A DNA stretch of 64,000 nucleotides from positions 1 to 64,000 of the forward strand of contig JAJBSV010000016.1 in NCBI GenBank assembly GCA_020861185.1, written 5' to 3'. Origin of the DNA: Ruminococcus sp. (lineage in GTDB: Bacteria; Bacillota; Clostridia; Oscillospirales; Ruminococcaceae). The position numbers and the translations under genes were made by a program. Shown piece by piece: positions 42,437-51,515 of this stretch; positions within the stretch are counted from its first letter, which is position 1, and each line of letters begins with the position of its first letter. The notes beneath the pieces were generated by a model. The model saw only the letters and a list, made by a program, of their open reading frames with translations. It was not told where the DNA came from and ran no database searches.

Positions 42437-42488
42437 TACATGCAGTACCCGAAAAGATTAAAAATCCATTACAAATTTCCATACCCTC

Positions 42489-42517
42489 TTAACATCCGCC
42501 GAGATTTGTGCTATAAT
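42489..42517 (+). promoter_or_regulatory. promoter of the class A PBP gene
   Basis: TTAACA (42489-42494), 17-base spacer, TATAAT (42512-42517). Confidence 0.65.
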
Positions 42518-42575
42518 AGCATGTAACAGCTTCACAATACCGTCCGTGTTTAGGCTTCAAGAGAGGAGAAGTGCT

Positions 42576-44930
42576 GTGAAGAAAACTTCCAACCTGAAAA
42601 AATTCAAAAGAGGATTCAAGAAGGCGACCAAGCCGTTCGCAGTTCTGCTTAAGATGATAGGAACGGTCATTTTGTGCGCCCTGATGATTATAATCATAAC
42701 CGTGATGATTGTCGCATGTGCGGCAACCGTTTTTGTCGTGAATCTGATGGAAGACACCTCGGAGATAAGCCTTGACGATATCTCTTCGAGCTATACCACT
42801 TATATCTATGCCCAATCAGGAGATGAATGGGTTGTCTACGACACCTTGTCGAGTCAGGGCGAAAAGCGTATCTGGGCTGACCTTGAGGAAATCCCTCAGT
42901 ACTTAAGAGACGCCTTCGTCTATTCCGAGGACGAGAGATTCTATAGCCACGACGGCGTCGACTTCTATGGAATCGCAACTGCGGTTGTGGAGATATTTAT
43001 CAAAGGCGACGTCAGAGGCGCTTCGTCCATCACTCAGCAGACGGTCAAGCAGATAACCGGCGATGACGATGCAGACGGCATCGAGGGCGTTCAGAGAAAG
43101 CTCCGTGAGATTTACCGTGCGGTTCAGCTTGAGAAGAATTATTCAAAAGACGATATCCTTGAGGCATATCTGAACTTGGTGCCACTTAACAACAATATCT
43201 ACGGCGTTCAGGCGGCGGCGAACTACTACTTCAATAAGGACGTAAGCCAGCTTACGCTTGCCGAGTCGGCGTGTATAGCGGCAATCACCAAGAGCCCTTA
43301 TTATAACGACCCGATAAACTTCCCCGAGAGCAACTACGAAAGACGTGTATATATCCTCGACCAGATGCTCGAAAACGGTGCTATCTCTACTGAAGAGTAC
43401 GACGAGGCGATAAACGAAGAGCTGAATCTCATCGGAAGCATGGACTATAATTCTTCTTCGTCAGAAGAAGTAGATACATCCTCCCTTTCCGCTTATGACA
43501 ACTTCGACGACGTTTCGTCCTACTATGTCGATGCCGTAATCTATCAGGCGGTCGACTACTTCATGAGCTATTACGGCTATGAGACGTGGGACGAAGCCTA
43601 TACCGAGCTCTGCTCCGGCGGATATAAGATTTACTGCTGTGTCGACCTTGACGTCCAGATTGAGCTCGAGGAGAAATATCTCGATCTCTATACCTTCTCT
43701 GAGGACGGAAACGAGGACATCCCGCAGAGTGCGTTCATCTGCATGAACTACTCGGGACAGGTGCTTGCCGTTGTCGGCGGCATCGGCGAGAAGGAGAGCC
43801 CATTGGGCTTGAACCGCGCCACAATGTCGACCCGTCAGCCCGGTTCGTCAATCAAGCCGCTTGCTTCGTATTCGCTTGCAATCGAGAACGATTTGGTAAC
43901 CTGGTCGACGCTTCTTCTGGATGTGCCTTTGCTTATAGAAGATGCGAGCTCGGACAACGGCTATCTCGTCTGGCCCAGAAACTACTCGACGAGCGGCGCC
44001 TATACGTCGTCGTGGTCGAAGGAATATAACACTGTGGCGAACAACCTCCAACGTTCGCTCAACACAGGTGCGGCTCAGCTTGTTGAGCTTCTGACCCCGA
44101 GCGCATGCTTCGAGTTCATGTACTATAAACTCCACCTGAGTACACTGGTGCTCTATGAGGACGGATTAACGGACGTCGCAAGGTCTCCTATGTCTGTCGG
44201 TGCGCTTACTGACGGCGTAACGCTTCAGGACATGGTCGCCGCATACCAGATTTTCGGCAACGGCGGAAAGTACTACGAGTCGACGTTCATCACCCGAATC
44301 CTTGACAGCTCCGGCGACGCCATCTATACCTATGCCTATGCCGGCGAGCAGGTCATCGAGGAATCGACCGCTTATGTCATGAACAGAATGCTCGAGAGCG
44401 TTGTTTCTTCCTCGAGAGGAACCGCCCGCAACGCCAAGCTTGACAACGTCGAGCTCATCGCGAAGACCGGTACCACTCAGGACTGGTGCGACCTCTGGTT
44501 CATCGGTTGCACCCCCGAATATGTAACGGGTCTCTGGATTGGTTATGACACTCCCGAGGAGATTGATACGGATAACTGCTACGGCTCGGCTGTCATGTGG
44601 AAGAACATCTTCGGAGACATCGCCGACGCAGGCGAAATTACGACATTCGACACATGCTCGTCGGTCGTAACCCGTGAATACTGCACCGAGACGGGACTTA
44701 TCGCCGGAAGCAACTGCACAAGCACCGCCACCGGCTATTACAAGAAAACCAATATCCCGGCAACCTGCTCGGGCGTTCACGAGGAAACAGAGCTTGACAA
44801 GACCCTTTCGGCTCTCTCGCCGAGCTCCACTGCGTGCATAGTCACCGACGGCGTCGATGTCAACGAATACATCGCCCTGACCGGCAACAACTACACTTAT
44901 GTAACTGAGATTCTCAGAGAGTTTTATTAA
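42576..44930 (+). CDS. class A penicillin-binding protein (transglycosylase/transpeptidase)
   Basis: 784 residues from a GTG at 42576 (GAGAGGAGAAG upstream). One membrane anchor (about 25-50). Glycosyltransferase GT51 motifs EDERFYSHDGVDF, GASSITQQTVKQ, RKLREIYRAVQLE and LEAYLNLVPLNNNIYG; transpeptidase motifs SSIK (Ser 424), SLNT and KTGT. It polymerises and cross-links peptidoglycan outside the membrane. C-terminal tail after the transpeptidase has four Cys that may pair (DTCSS, REYCTETG, GSNCTS, PATCSG). Confidence 0.95.
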   Translation: MKKTSNLKKFKRGFKKATKPFAVLLKMIGTVILCALMIIIITVMIVACAATVFVVNLMEDTSEISLDDISSSYTTYIYAQSGDEWVVYDTLSSQGEKRIWADLEEIPQYLRDAFVYSEDERFYSHDGVDFYGIATAVVEIFIKGDVRGASSITQQTVKQITGDDDADGIEGVQRKLREIYRAVQLEKNYSKDDILEAYLNLVPLNNNIYGVQAAANYYFNKDVSQLTLAESACIAAITKSPYYNDPINFPESNYERRVYILDQMLENGAISTEEYDEAINEELNLIGSMDYNSSSSEEVDTSSLSAYDNFDDVSSYYVDAVIYQAVDYFMSYYGYETWDEAYTELCSGGYKIYCCVDLDVQIELEEKYLDLYTFSEDGNEDIPQSAFICMNYSGQVLAVVGGIGEKESPLGLNRATMSTRQPGSSIKPLASYSLAIENDLVTWSTLLLDVPLLIEDASSDNGYLVWPRNYSTSGAYTSSWSKEYNTVANNLQRSLNTGAAQLVELLTPSACFEFMYYKLHLSTLVLYEDGLTDVARSPMSVGALTDGVTLQDMVAAYQIFGNGGKYYESTFITRILDSSGDAIYTYAYAGEQVIEESTAYVMNRMLESVVSSSRGTARNAKLDNVELIAKTGTTQDWCDLWFIGCTPEYVTGLWIGYDTPEEIDTDNCYGSAVMWKNIFGDIADAGEITTFDTCSSVVTREYCTETGLIAGSNCTSTATGYYKKTNIPATCSGVHEETELDKTLSALSPSSTACIVTDGVDVNEYIALTGNNYTYVTEILREFY

Positions 44931-44935
44931 AAATT

Positions 44936-44959
44936 GTAGGGGCGGATATTATCCGCCCG
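44936..44959 (+). repeat. half copy (one arm) of the 70-bp repeat, copy D
   Basis: GTAGGGGCGGATATTATCC followed by GCCCG, beginning 5 bases after the PBP stop codon in the same orientation as the full copies. The second arm is missing. Confidence 0.85.
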
Positions 44960-45002
44960 CTTACTCTGTGACAAAATTTGAATTAGCATTTGAGGTGTTC
45001 TG

Positions 45003-46118
45003 ATGGATGGGATAAGATACTGCTGTCCCTGCCTTTTCGGCGTTGAAAGCGTGTTGTCCTTTGAGATTAAGAGAATTGGGGGAGAGAACTTAGCCGTTTC
45101 CGACGGCAGAATCTCCTTTGACGGCGACATAAATATGCTCGCCCGTGCGAACATAAGGCTGTTGACCGCCGAGCGAGTCATGATTGAGCTCGGAAGCTTC
45201 GAGGCGAAGACCTTTGAACAGCTATTTCAGGGAGTGAAAGCCCTGCCGTTCGAGAACTTCATTGGAAAATACGACCGTTTCCCCGTCAAGGGAAGCTCGC
45301 TCAATTCCCAGCTTCACAGCATCCCCGATTGCCAGTCGATAATAAAAAAAGCGGCGGTTGTCCGCCTCTCGAAAAAATACGGCATCGAGCGCTTCGAGGA
45401 AACGGGCGCCCTCCACCAGATTCAGTTCAATATCTACAAGGACAGGTGCACGATCTATCTCGACACCTCCGGGATTGGGCTTCATAAAAGAGGCTATCGT
45501 AAAGACGCTAATGAGGCTCCGATAAAAGAGACCCTCGCCGCCGCAATCGCCGACTTTGCCCGCGTAAAAACCGGCAGTCAGGTCGTCGACCCGATGTGCG
45601 GAAGCGGAACGCTCCTTATAGAATCGGCATATAAATCGATGCGAATCGCCCCGGGGCTTATGCGCCACTTCTCCGCCGAAAGCTGGGAAAGCGTGCCGAA
45701 AAGCATTTGGAAGACCGAGCGTGACCTCGCCCGTGAGCAGGCGAACCCGGGCGGCGGCTTTACCGGCACCGGCTCGGACATTGACGAACGGGCAGTAGCT
45801 CTCACACTTCAGAACTCGAAGCTTGCGGGAGTAGGAGAGTATATAAAAGCGACGAAAGCCGACATCCGAAACTTTAAGCCGAAGGACGGCACCATCACCG
45901 TCTGCAACCCGCCCTATGGCGAGCGCCTCCTCGAGCTCAAGGAAGCCGAGGAGCTCTATAAAGTGATGGGACAGGTCCTCGCCCCCTCGAAGGAGCATCC
46001 CTGCTACATCATCTCCCCGCACGAAGAATTCGAACGCCTCTTCGGCAAAAAAGCCGATAAGAGACGCAAGCTGTATAATGGGATGATAAGGTGCTGGCTT
46101 TACCAATACTACTTGTAA
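45003..46118 (+). CDS. THUMP-domain class I SAM-dependent RNA methyltransferase (RlmL/YpsC-like)
   Basis: 371 residues. N-terminal ferredoxin-like/THUMP region (about 1-155), then a Rossmann methyltransferase with VVDPMCGSGTLLIESAYKS, DIDERAVALTLQNSKLAG and catalytic NPPYGERLLE. It methylates N2 of guanosine in 23S rRNA in characterised members. The stop codon (46116-46118) overlaps the edge of the repeat element at 46117. Confidence 0.92.
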   Translation: MDGIRYCCPCLFGVESVLSFEIKRIGGENLAVSDGRISFDGDINMLARANIRLLTAERVMIELGSFEAKTFEQLFQGVKALPFENFIGKYDRFPVKGSSLNSQLHSIPDCQSIIKKAAVVRLSKKYGIERFEETGALHQIQFNIYKDRCTIYLDTSGIGLHKRGYRKDANEAPIKETLAAAIADFARVKTGSQVVDPMCGSGTLLIESAYKSMRIAPGLMRHFSAESWESVPKSIWKTERDLAREQANPGGGFTGTGSDIDERAVALTLQNSKLAGVGEYIKATKADIRNFKPKDGTITVCNPPYGERLLELKEAEELYKVMGQVLAPSKEHPCYIISPHEEFERLFGKKADKRRKLYNGMIRCWLYQYYL

Positions 46119-46255
46119 ACCCCTCCACCACCGACTTCGTCGGCGGTCCCCCTCCCCTTTCAGGGGAGGCTTTTTTTGTTCTCAGGAAAGTTTGTGCAGG
46201 ATACAAAAAGGCTCCCCTGAAAGGGGAGCTGTCAGCGAAGCTGACTGAGGGGTTT
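46117..46255. repeat. 139-bp palindromic repeat element, copy 2 (inverted orientation)
   Basis: AAACCCCTCC...GAGGGGTTT ends; reverse order of the internal hairpins relative to copies 1 and 3. It fills the whole gap between two convergent genes: its left end overlaps the stop codon of the rRNA methyltransferase and its right end that of glmS. T runs on both strands (GGCTTTTTTT and GCCTTTTTG on the other) make it a bidirectional terminator. Confidence 0.92.
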
Positions 46256-48092
46256 ACTCAACAGTAACACTCTTCGCCAGATTCCTCGGCTTATCCACAT
46301 CCAATCCCTTCGCCAATGAGACATAATAGCTCATCAGCTGTAGAGGGATTACGGCGAGCGATGCCGCAAAGTGGGAGTCGGTCTCGGGGATATATACGGT
46401 GAAGTCGGCGATGTCTTCGGTGTTATAGTTGCCGTCGGTCGTCACAGCCATGAGGTATGCCCCACGGCTTTGGCACTCGACCATGTTGCTGACAGTCTTC
46501 TCGTAGAGCTCGCTCTGCGTCAGGCAACCGACAACGAGGGTTCCGTCCTCGATGAGGCTGATTGCGCCGTGCTTGAGCTCGCCGGCGGCGTAGGACTCAG
46601 AATGGATATAGGAAATCTCCTTCATCTTGAGGCTTCCCTCAAGGCTGATGGCATAGTCGATGCCGCGACCGATGAAGAATATGTCCGTTGATGAAGCCTG
46701 CTTCGCGGCGAACCACTGCAGGCGCTCTTTGTCTTCAAGAATCTTCTCGATTTTCTCGGGGAGCGTCATGAGCTCCGAAATTAGGTCTTCATACTTCGCC
46801 TCGTCAATCTTGCCCAAGACGTAGGCGAGCTGAACCGCGAAGGTGTACCCCACTACGAGCTGTGCCGAATATGCCTTTGTCGTCGCGACGGCAATCTCGG
46901 GACCGGCGAGGGTATAGAATACGTTGTCAGCCTCCCTCGCAATCGAGCTTCCGACGACGTTTACTATCGCAAGGGTCTTAAGCCCTCTGCTCTTGGCTTC
47001 TCTCAGTGCCGCCAGGCTGTCCGCTGTTTCGCCCGACTGACTTATGATTATGCAAAGCCCGTTCTTGTCGAGCACCGGATTGCGGTATCTGAATTCTGAA
47101 GCGAGTTCAACTCTTACGGGAATCCCCGCCAAATCTTCTATCACATACTGCATGACCGCCCCGACGTGATACGCCGAGCCGCATGCGACTATGTAAATCT
47201 GACTGATTGACTTGAGCTCCTCGTCCGAAATCCCAACCGGGCTTAAGTCTATTTTTCCGTCGCGAATGACCGAAGAAAGCGTGTTCCTGACGGCTTCCGG
47301 CTGTTCGTGGATTTCCTTTATCATGAAGTGCTCGTAACCGGCTTTTTCGGCGGTTGCGGCGTCCCACTTTATCTCGCTCGGCTCTTTCTCAATCCTCTCG
47401 CCGTCGATGTTGAAAAATTCGACGCTTCCGCCCGAGAGGTGCGCAATCTCGTAGTTGCCGATGTAGTAAACGCTTCTTGTGTACTTGAGAATAGCCGGGA
47501 CATCCGACGCAAGATAGGATTCGTCACTATCCACGCCGACGATAATCGGGCTGTCCTTTCTGGCGGCGAAAATCTCGTCGGGGAAGTCCTTGAACATCAC
47601 CGCAAAGGCATAGGAGCCGGAAATTCTCGTCATGGCGCGGGTCAGGGCATCAATCGGCGTGCCCGAGCCTTTTTTATAATAGTAATCTATCAGCTTGATG
47701 GCGACTTCCGTATCTGTCGAGGAATAGAAGCTGTAGCCGTTCTTCTCGAGAAGCTCCTTGAGCTCTTTATAGTTCTCGATGATTCCGTTGTGGATTCCGA
47801 CAACGTTGCCGTCGTCAGACTTGTGAGGATGAGCGTTTATCTCGGATGGTGCCCCGTGGGTCGCCCATCTTGTGTGCCCGACGCCGCATGTGCCCGAAAG
47901 CGCCTTGCCGCCGTCGGTCTTTTCGGCAAGAACCGCCAGCCTGCCCTTTGCCTTGACGACTTTGATCTCGCCGTCACCGTCACGGACGGCGATTCCTGCG
48001 GAGTCGTAGCCCCTGTATTCGAGCCTCGAAAGCCCATCCAACAGTATCGGCGCCGCCTGATTCTTCCCCGAATATCCGACAATACCACACAT
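46254..48092 (-). CDS. glmS: glutamine--fructose-6-phosphate aminotransferase (isomerising)
   Basis: 612 residues. Catalytic Cys follows the initiator (MCGIVGYSG), glutaminase motifs GHTRWATHGAPSEINAHPH; two SIS domains (YIVACGSAYHVGAVMQYVIED and IFFIGRGIDYAISLEGSLKMKEISYIHSE) and the C-terminal PRNLAKSVTVE. It makes glucosamine 6-phosphate for cell wall synthesis. Three bases after glmM; no glmS ribozyme fits in this gap. Confidence 0.97.
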   Translation of the reverse strand: MCGIVGYSGKNQAAPILLDGLSRLEYRGYDSAGIAVRDGDGEIKVVKAKGRLAVLAEKTDGGKALSGTCGVGHTRWATHGAPSEINAHPHKSDDGNVVGIHNGIIENYKELKELLEKNGYSFYSSTDTEVAIKLIDYYYKKGSGTPIDALTRAMTRISGSYAFAVMFKDFPDEIFAARKDSPIIVGVDSDESYLASDVPAILKYTRSVYYIGNYEIAHLSGGSVEFFNIDGERIEKEPSEIKWDAATAEKAGYEHFMIKEIHEQPEAVRNTLSSVIRDGKIDLSPVGISDEELKSISQIYIVACGSAYHVGAVMQYVIEDLAGIPVRVELASEFRYRNPVLDKNGLCIIISQSGETADSLAALREAKSRGLKTLAIVNVVGSSIAREADNVFYTLAGPEIAVATTKAYSAQLVVGYTFAVQLAYVLGKIDEAKYEDLISELMTLPEKIEKILEDKERLQWFAAKQASSTDIFFIGRGIDYAISLEGSLKMKEISYIHSESYAAGELKHGAISLIEDGTLVVGCLTQSELYEKTVSNMVECQSRGAYLMAVTTDGNYNTEDIADFTVYIPETDSHFAASLAVIPLQLMSYYVSLAKGLDVDKPRNLAKSVTVE

Positions 48093-48095
48093 AGC

Positions 48096-49469
48096 TTAAC
48101 CTCCCTCTATCACTGATACAATACCATCCGTATATTTCTTGCACAATTCTTCCGTCTCGGCTTCTGCCATAACTCGAACTAACGGCTCGGTTCCCGAAGC
48201 TCTGACTAAAATTCTTCCCGAATCGCCCAATGCTTCGGAAGCTTTTTCAATGGCTTCTTTTACTTTTGGATCGTTCAGAGTAGCCTCTTTATCACTTACC
48301 TTCACGTTTACCAGTACCTGCGGGTAAATCTGCAAGCCTTCGCAGAGCTGGGAGAGCGTCTTCTTCTCGGAAAGCATGACCTCCATGAGCTTTAGCGATG
48401 TCAGGATTCCGTCGCCGGTGCCGGCGTATTTCGAGAAGATGATGTGCCCCGACTGCTCGCCGCCGAGCCTGCAACCGTTACTGCTCATATATTCATACAC
48501 ATACTTGTCGCCGACTGCGGTCTTGGCATAGTCGATGCCCTCGCGGTCAAACGCCTTGTAGAGCCCGATGTTAGACATAACCGTCGTGACGACGGTGTTG
48601 TTTTCGAGCTCGCCGCGTGAGCGCATGTATTTTCCGCAGATATAGAGGATGTGGTCGCCGGTGACAACGTTTCCCTTCTCGTCGACGGCTATGCACCTGT
48701 CCGCGTCGCCGTCATAGGCGAAGCCGACGTCGAGGTGGTTCTCGAGGACATGCTTCCTGAGAGCTTCGATATGGGTTGAACCCGCATTGTCGTTTATGTT
48801 GAAGCCATTCGGTTCGGTGTTGATGGCATAGGTCTTGGCGCCGAGAGCGTCAAAAACAGCCTTCGCAATGTGCCAGCTTGCACCGTTGGCGCAGTCGAGC
48901 CCGACTTTTACTCCCCGGAAGGAGAACATCCCGAGAGAAATAAGATATCCTATGTAGCGGTTTCTGCCCTCGATATAGTCGACGGTTCTGCCGATTTGCT
49001 CTTTGTGTGCAAACGGAATCTCGGGGAAATCTTCTCCAAAAACATGGAGCTTGCCGTCAAGATAATCTTCAACAAGGCTGATAACCTCCTCGTCCATCTT
49101 CTCGCCCCTTGAGCCGATGAGCTTGATGCCGTTGTCGTAATAGGGGTTGTGGCTTGCGGAAATCATGATTCCGCAGTCGAAATCCTCCCTCCCGACGACG
49201 TACGCCACCGACGGGGTCGTAGTGACGTGGAGTAAATATGCGTCCGCACCCGAAGCGACCAAGCCGCCGACGAGCGAATATTCAAACATATAGCTCGAGC
49301 GCCGGGTGTCTTTTCCTATGACTATTTTAGCGGGGGAGTTATCGCCGGCTCTTTTTCTGAGCTCCGAATAATACCACCCGAGAAATCTTCCTACTTTGAA
49401 GGCGTGCTCCGCCGTCAGACCGACGTTAGCCTCGCCACGAAACCCATCGGTTCCGAAATATCTTGACAT
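48096..49469 (-). CDS. glmM: phosphoglucosamine mutase
   Basis: 457 residues. FGTDGFRGEANVGLTAEHAFKVGR, the phosphoserine loop MISASHNPYYDNGIKLIG (Ser near 103), metal-binding DGDADRCIAVDE and the sugar-binding GGEQSGHII; ends RVMAEAETEELCKKY. Converts glucosamine 6-phosphate to the 1-phosphate. First gene of glmM-glmS. Confidence 0.97.
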   Translation of the reverse strand: MSRYFGTDGFRGEANVGLTAEHAFKVGRFLGWYYSELRKRAGDNSPAKIVIGKDTRRSSYMFEYSLVGGLVASGADAYLLHVTTTPSVAYVVGREDFDCGIMISASHNPYYDNGIKLIGSRGEKMDEEVISLVEDYLDGKLHVFGEDFPEIPFAHKEQIGRTVDYIEGRNRYIGYLISLGMFSFRGVKVGLDCANGASWHIAKAVFDALGAKTYAINTEPNGFNINDNAGSTHIEALRKHVLENHLDVGFAYDGDADRCIAVDEKGNVVTGDHILYICGKYMRSRGELENNTVVTTVMSNIGLYKAFDREGIDYAKTAVGDKYVYEYMSSNGCRLGGEQSGHIIFSKYAGTGDGILTSLKLMEVMLSEKKTLSQLCEGLQIYPQVLVNVKVSDKEATLNDPKVKEAIEKASEALGDSGRILVRASGTEPLVRVMAEAETEELCKKYTDGIVSVIEGG

Positions 49470-49504
49470 ACCAAGTCCCCTTATTTAAGAAATGCTATTA
49501 TAAT

Positions 49505-49533
49505 ATATTACTCTAAGACGGCGAAATTGTCAA
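49505..49533 (-). promoter_or_regulatory. promoter of glmM-glmS
   Basis: On the minus strand TTGACA (49533-49528), 17-base spacer, TAATAT (49510-49505). The leader to the glmM ATG is only about 30 bases, too short for a ribozyme. Confidence 0.7.
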
Positions 49534-49615
49534 GTTACGTCTTGGTAACAAGTTGCCTTTCCCACTTGGACATTATGTACAAAATCAGCCGCCATATATT
49601 GTGCATAATGACAAG

Positions 49616-49644
49616 TTGAAATCTGCGTGAAAAAGGTGTATAAT
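49616..49644 (+). promoter_or_regulatory. promoter of lipoprotein 1
   Basis: TTGAAA (49616-49621), 17-base spacer, TATAAT (49639-49644). The segment GTGAAAAAGGTGTATAATG and upstream CAAAATCA...TTGT are repeated before the second paralogue. Confidence 0.75.
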
Positions 49645-49693
49645 GAATTATCACAAGATTTACTTGGAACTCAGGTAAACAGGAGGTAATGTA

Positions 49694-51151
49694 ATGAAGA
49701 AAATTATCGCGATGCTTCTGGCAGGGATAATGATTATGGCATTAGTCGGCTGTGGAAGTTCCTCGCGTGAGGTTGTACAGCTTACGTTCAATACCCAGGA
49801 CGCTGAAGATATCCTCAATGCAGCAGGTATCTATCTTCCCGATGCAGAGGAAACTGCGGCGGCTGGCTCCGTAGTCAGATGGTTCGCCTGGTATGACGGC
49901 ATGCAGAACTACTCGGAAGACGAAATCATCAATTCAGGTTATTGGACCTTCCAGGAGAAGTATGGCTGTGCAATCACTTGGGATGAATGTACATACGACA
50001 CAAGATATGACGAGCTTGCAACTCTTATCTTAGCTTCCAACTCTCCTGATTTCTATCCGGGCGACAATCAGGTCTTTCCGACAAGATGTATTAAGGGTAT
50101 GTTCGTTCCCGTTGATGACTATATAGATTATGACGACCCTCTCTGGGCTGATGAGAAGGAGTATGCCTATAACTACTTCTCAATCAAGGACAGACCTTAT
50201 ATAATTGTTTTTGATAACACATTCGACAACGTCGTTTGCTATAACCGCAGAGTTATGGAAGAGTGGGGCTATGATGACCCCGCAGAGCTCTACTACAACA
50301 ACGAGTGGACTTGGGACGTATTCTATGAGATGTGCGTTGACTTCTCCGACCCCGATGAGGACAGATATGCTCTCGACGGATGGGGCTATAACCACGGTAT
50401 CATGCACTCCTGCGGTGAGACGTTGATTGTCTATAACACCGAGACTCAGCAGTATGAGACCAACGTTGATTCTGCGGCTATCGAGCGTGCGGCACAGCTT
50501 CTCTATGATCTCAACAAGAACGACTGCATCTATCCGAGATGGAACAATTCATGGAATATCCGTAACAGCACCGAGGGCGGCGGCATGAAGGAAGGACTTC
50601 TTCTCTTCTATATCCGTGGTTCTTGGGTATTCACCGGAACCGTTTCCGAAATCAGTGCCGTATTCGGAGATGTCAGTGAGGGCGAAGTCATGTTCGTTCC
50701 GCTTCCCCGTGACGACGACGGCGACGGTTATTACTACACCGAGTCCGCATCCTCCGGCTACTGCATCGTTCAGGGTGCATCGAACCCCGAAGGCGTAGCT
50801 CTTCTGGCGGCTTGCATGAGATTCAAGGTTCTCGATCCGACGGTTATCTCCATCGACCGTATTCAGCTTGAGGAAACCTACCTCTGGACTCAGGAAATGC
50901 TCGACATGTATGACGAGTGCTACAGGCTTGCAACCTCGAACGAAAACGTAATCGTTGTTTACGATTCCGGCTTGGGCGACAAGCTTCAGGCTGTAACCGA
51001 GAAGTACGAGTCAATCGCAGACTCCTCCGATGCCTCCACATGGGCACAGGTCAAGGAAGCCTATAACGAACAGCTTGAATACTATGTAGCCGAGCTGAAC
51101 GCCCAGATTGAATCCTACGACCCGTATCAGATGAATGACTACGAAGGATAG
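49694..51151 (+). CDS. extracellular solute-binding-type lipoprotein, paralogue 1
   Basis: 485 residues. Lipoprotein signal MKKIIAMLLAGIMIMALVGC with lipobox LVGC at about 17-20, then an alpha/beta periplasmic-binding-like body resembling family 1 ABC sugar-binding proteins (FQEKYGCAITW, NSPDFYPG, NRRVMEEWGYDDPAELYYNN). Acidic and Tyr/Trp rich. AGGAGGTAATGTA precedes the ATG. No ABC permease or ATPase genes are nearby. Ends just before a terminator at 51214. Confidence 0.8.
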   Translation: MKKIIAMLLAGIMIMALVGCGSSSREVVQLTFNTQDAEDILNAAGIYLPDAEETAAAGSVVRWFAWYDGMQNYSEDEIINSGYWTFQEKYGCAITWDECTYDTRYDELATLILASNSPDFYPGDNQVFPTRCIKGMFVPVDDYIDYDDPLWADEKEYAYNYFSIKDRPYIIVFDNTFDNVVCYNRRVMEEWGYDDPAELYYNNEWTWDVFYEMCVDFSDPDEDRYALDGWGYNHGIMHSCGETLIVYNTETQQYETNVDSAAIERAAQLLYDLNKNDCIYPRWNNSWNIRNSTEGGGMKEGLLLFYIRGSWVFTGTVSEISAVFGDVSEGEVMFVPLPRDDDGDGYYYTESASSGYCIVQGASNPEGVALLAACMRFKVLDPTVISIDRIQLEETYLWTQEMLDMYDECYRLATSNENVIVVYDSGLGDKLQAVTEKYESIADSSDASTWAQVKEAYNEQLEYYVAELNAQIESYDPYQMNDYEG

Positions 51152-51212
51152 CAAGCTATCCCAAATAATAATCCCGGATAAAAGATAATTCCGCAAAAAC
51201 CGCTTAGTATGA

Positions 51213-51240
51213 GAAAAGCCACCCGAAAGGGTGGCTTTTT
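51213..51240 (+). terminator. terminator of lipoprotein 1
   Basis: AAAAGCCACCC-GAAA-GGGTGGCTTTTT. Confidence 0.92.
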
Positions 51241-51244
51241 GTTG

Positions 51245-51378
51245 AAACCCCTCAGTCGCCCTTCGGGCGCCAGCTCCCCTTTCAGGGGAGCCTTTTTGTA
51301 TTCTATACATACTTTTGATAGAACTCAAATAGCCTCACCTGAAAGGGGAGGGGACCGGCGAAGCCGGTGGAGGGGTTT
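51245..51378. repeat. 134-bp palindromic repeat element, copy 3
   Basis: AAACCCCTCAGTCGCCC ... GGTGGAGGGGTTT; same orientation as copy 1 but with different outer hairpins (GCGCC arms in place of GTCAGC), showing compensating changes that keep the stems. Confidence 0.9.
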
Positions 51379-51426
51379 GTGGATTGTGCACAAAATCAAC
51401 TCCCGTTAATTGTCTATTATGCTGAA

Positions 51427-51455
51427 TTGAATTTGCTTGTGAAAAGGTGTATAAT
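51427..51455 (+). promoter_or_regulatory. promoter of lipoprotein 2 (duplicate of the 49616 promoter)
   Basis: TTGAAT (51427-51432), 17-base spacer ending GTGAAAAGGTG, TATAAT (51450-51455). Confidence 0.75.
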
Positions 51456-51476
51456 AAAAAAAGCAGGCTTTTTTTA
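51456..51476 (+). promoter_or_regulatory. AAAAAAAGC/GGCTTTTTTT hairpin at the start of the lipoprotein 2 mRNA
   Basis: A-rich and T-rich arms flank AGCAGGCT directly after the -10 box; the RNA would begin inside or just before it. Possible early terminator/attenuator; not present at paralogue 1. Confidence 0.35.
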
Positions 51477-51515
51477 GACAAGCTTTTTAGCAAAATTCTT
51501 TTTGGAGGTACTGTA

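Larger units (their letters stand above)
51152..51515 (+). other. intergenic region between the two lipoprotein paralogues
   Basis: 364 bases without a gene. It holds, in order, a terminator (51213-51240), repeat element copy 3 (51245-51378), a duplicated promoter (51427-51455), an AT-rich hairpin in the leader (51456-51476) and the GGAGGTACTGTA ribosome site. Confidence 0.85.

Noticed and set aside
48092-48100. glmS ribozyme
   Set aside because: The intergenic gap is 3 bases; no space, and nothing ribozyme-like in the short glmM leader.
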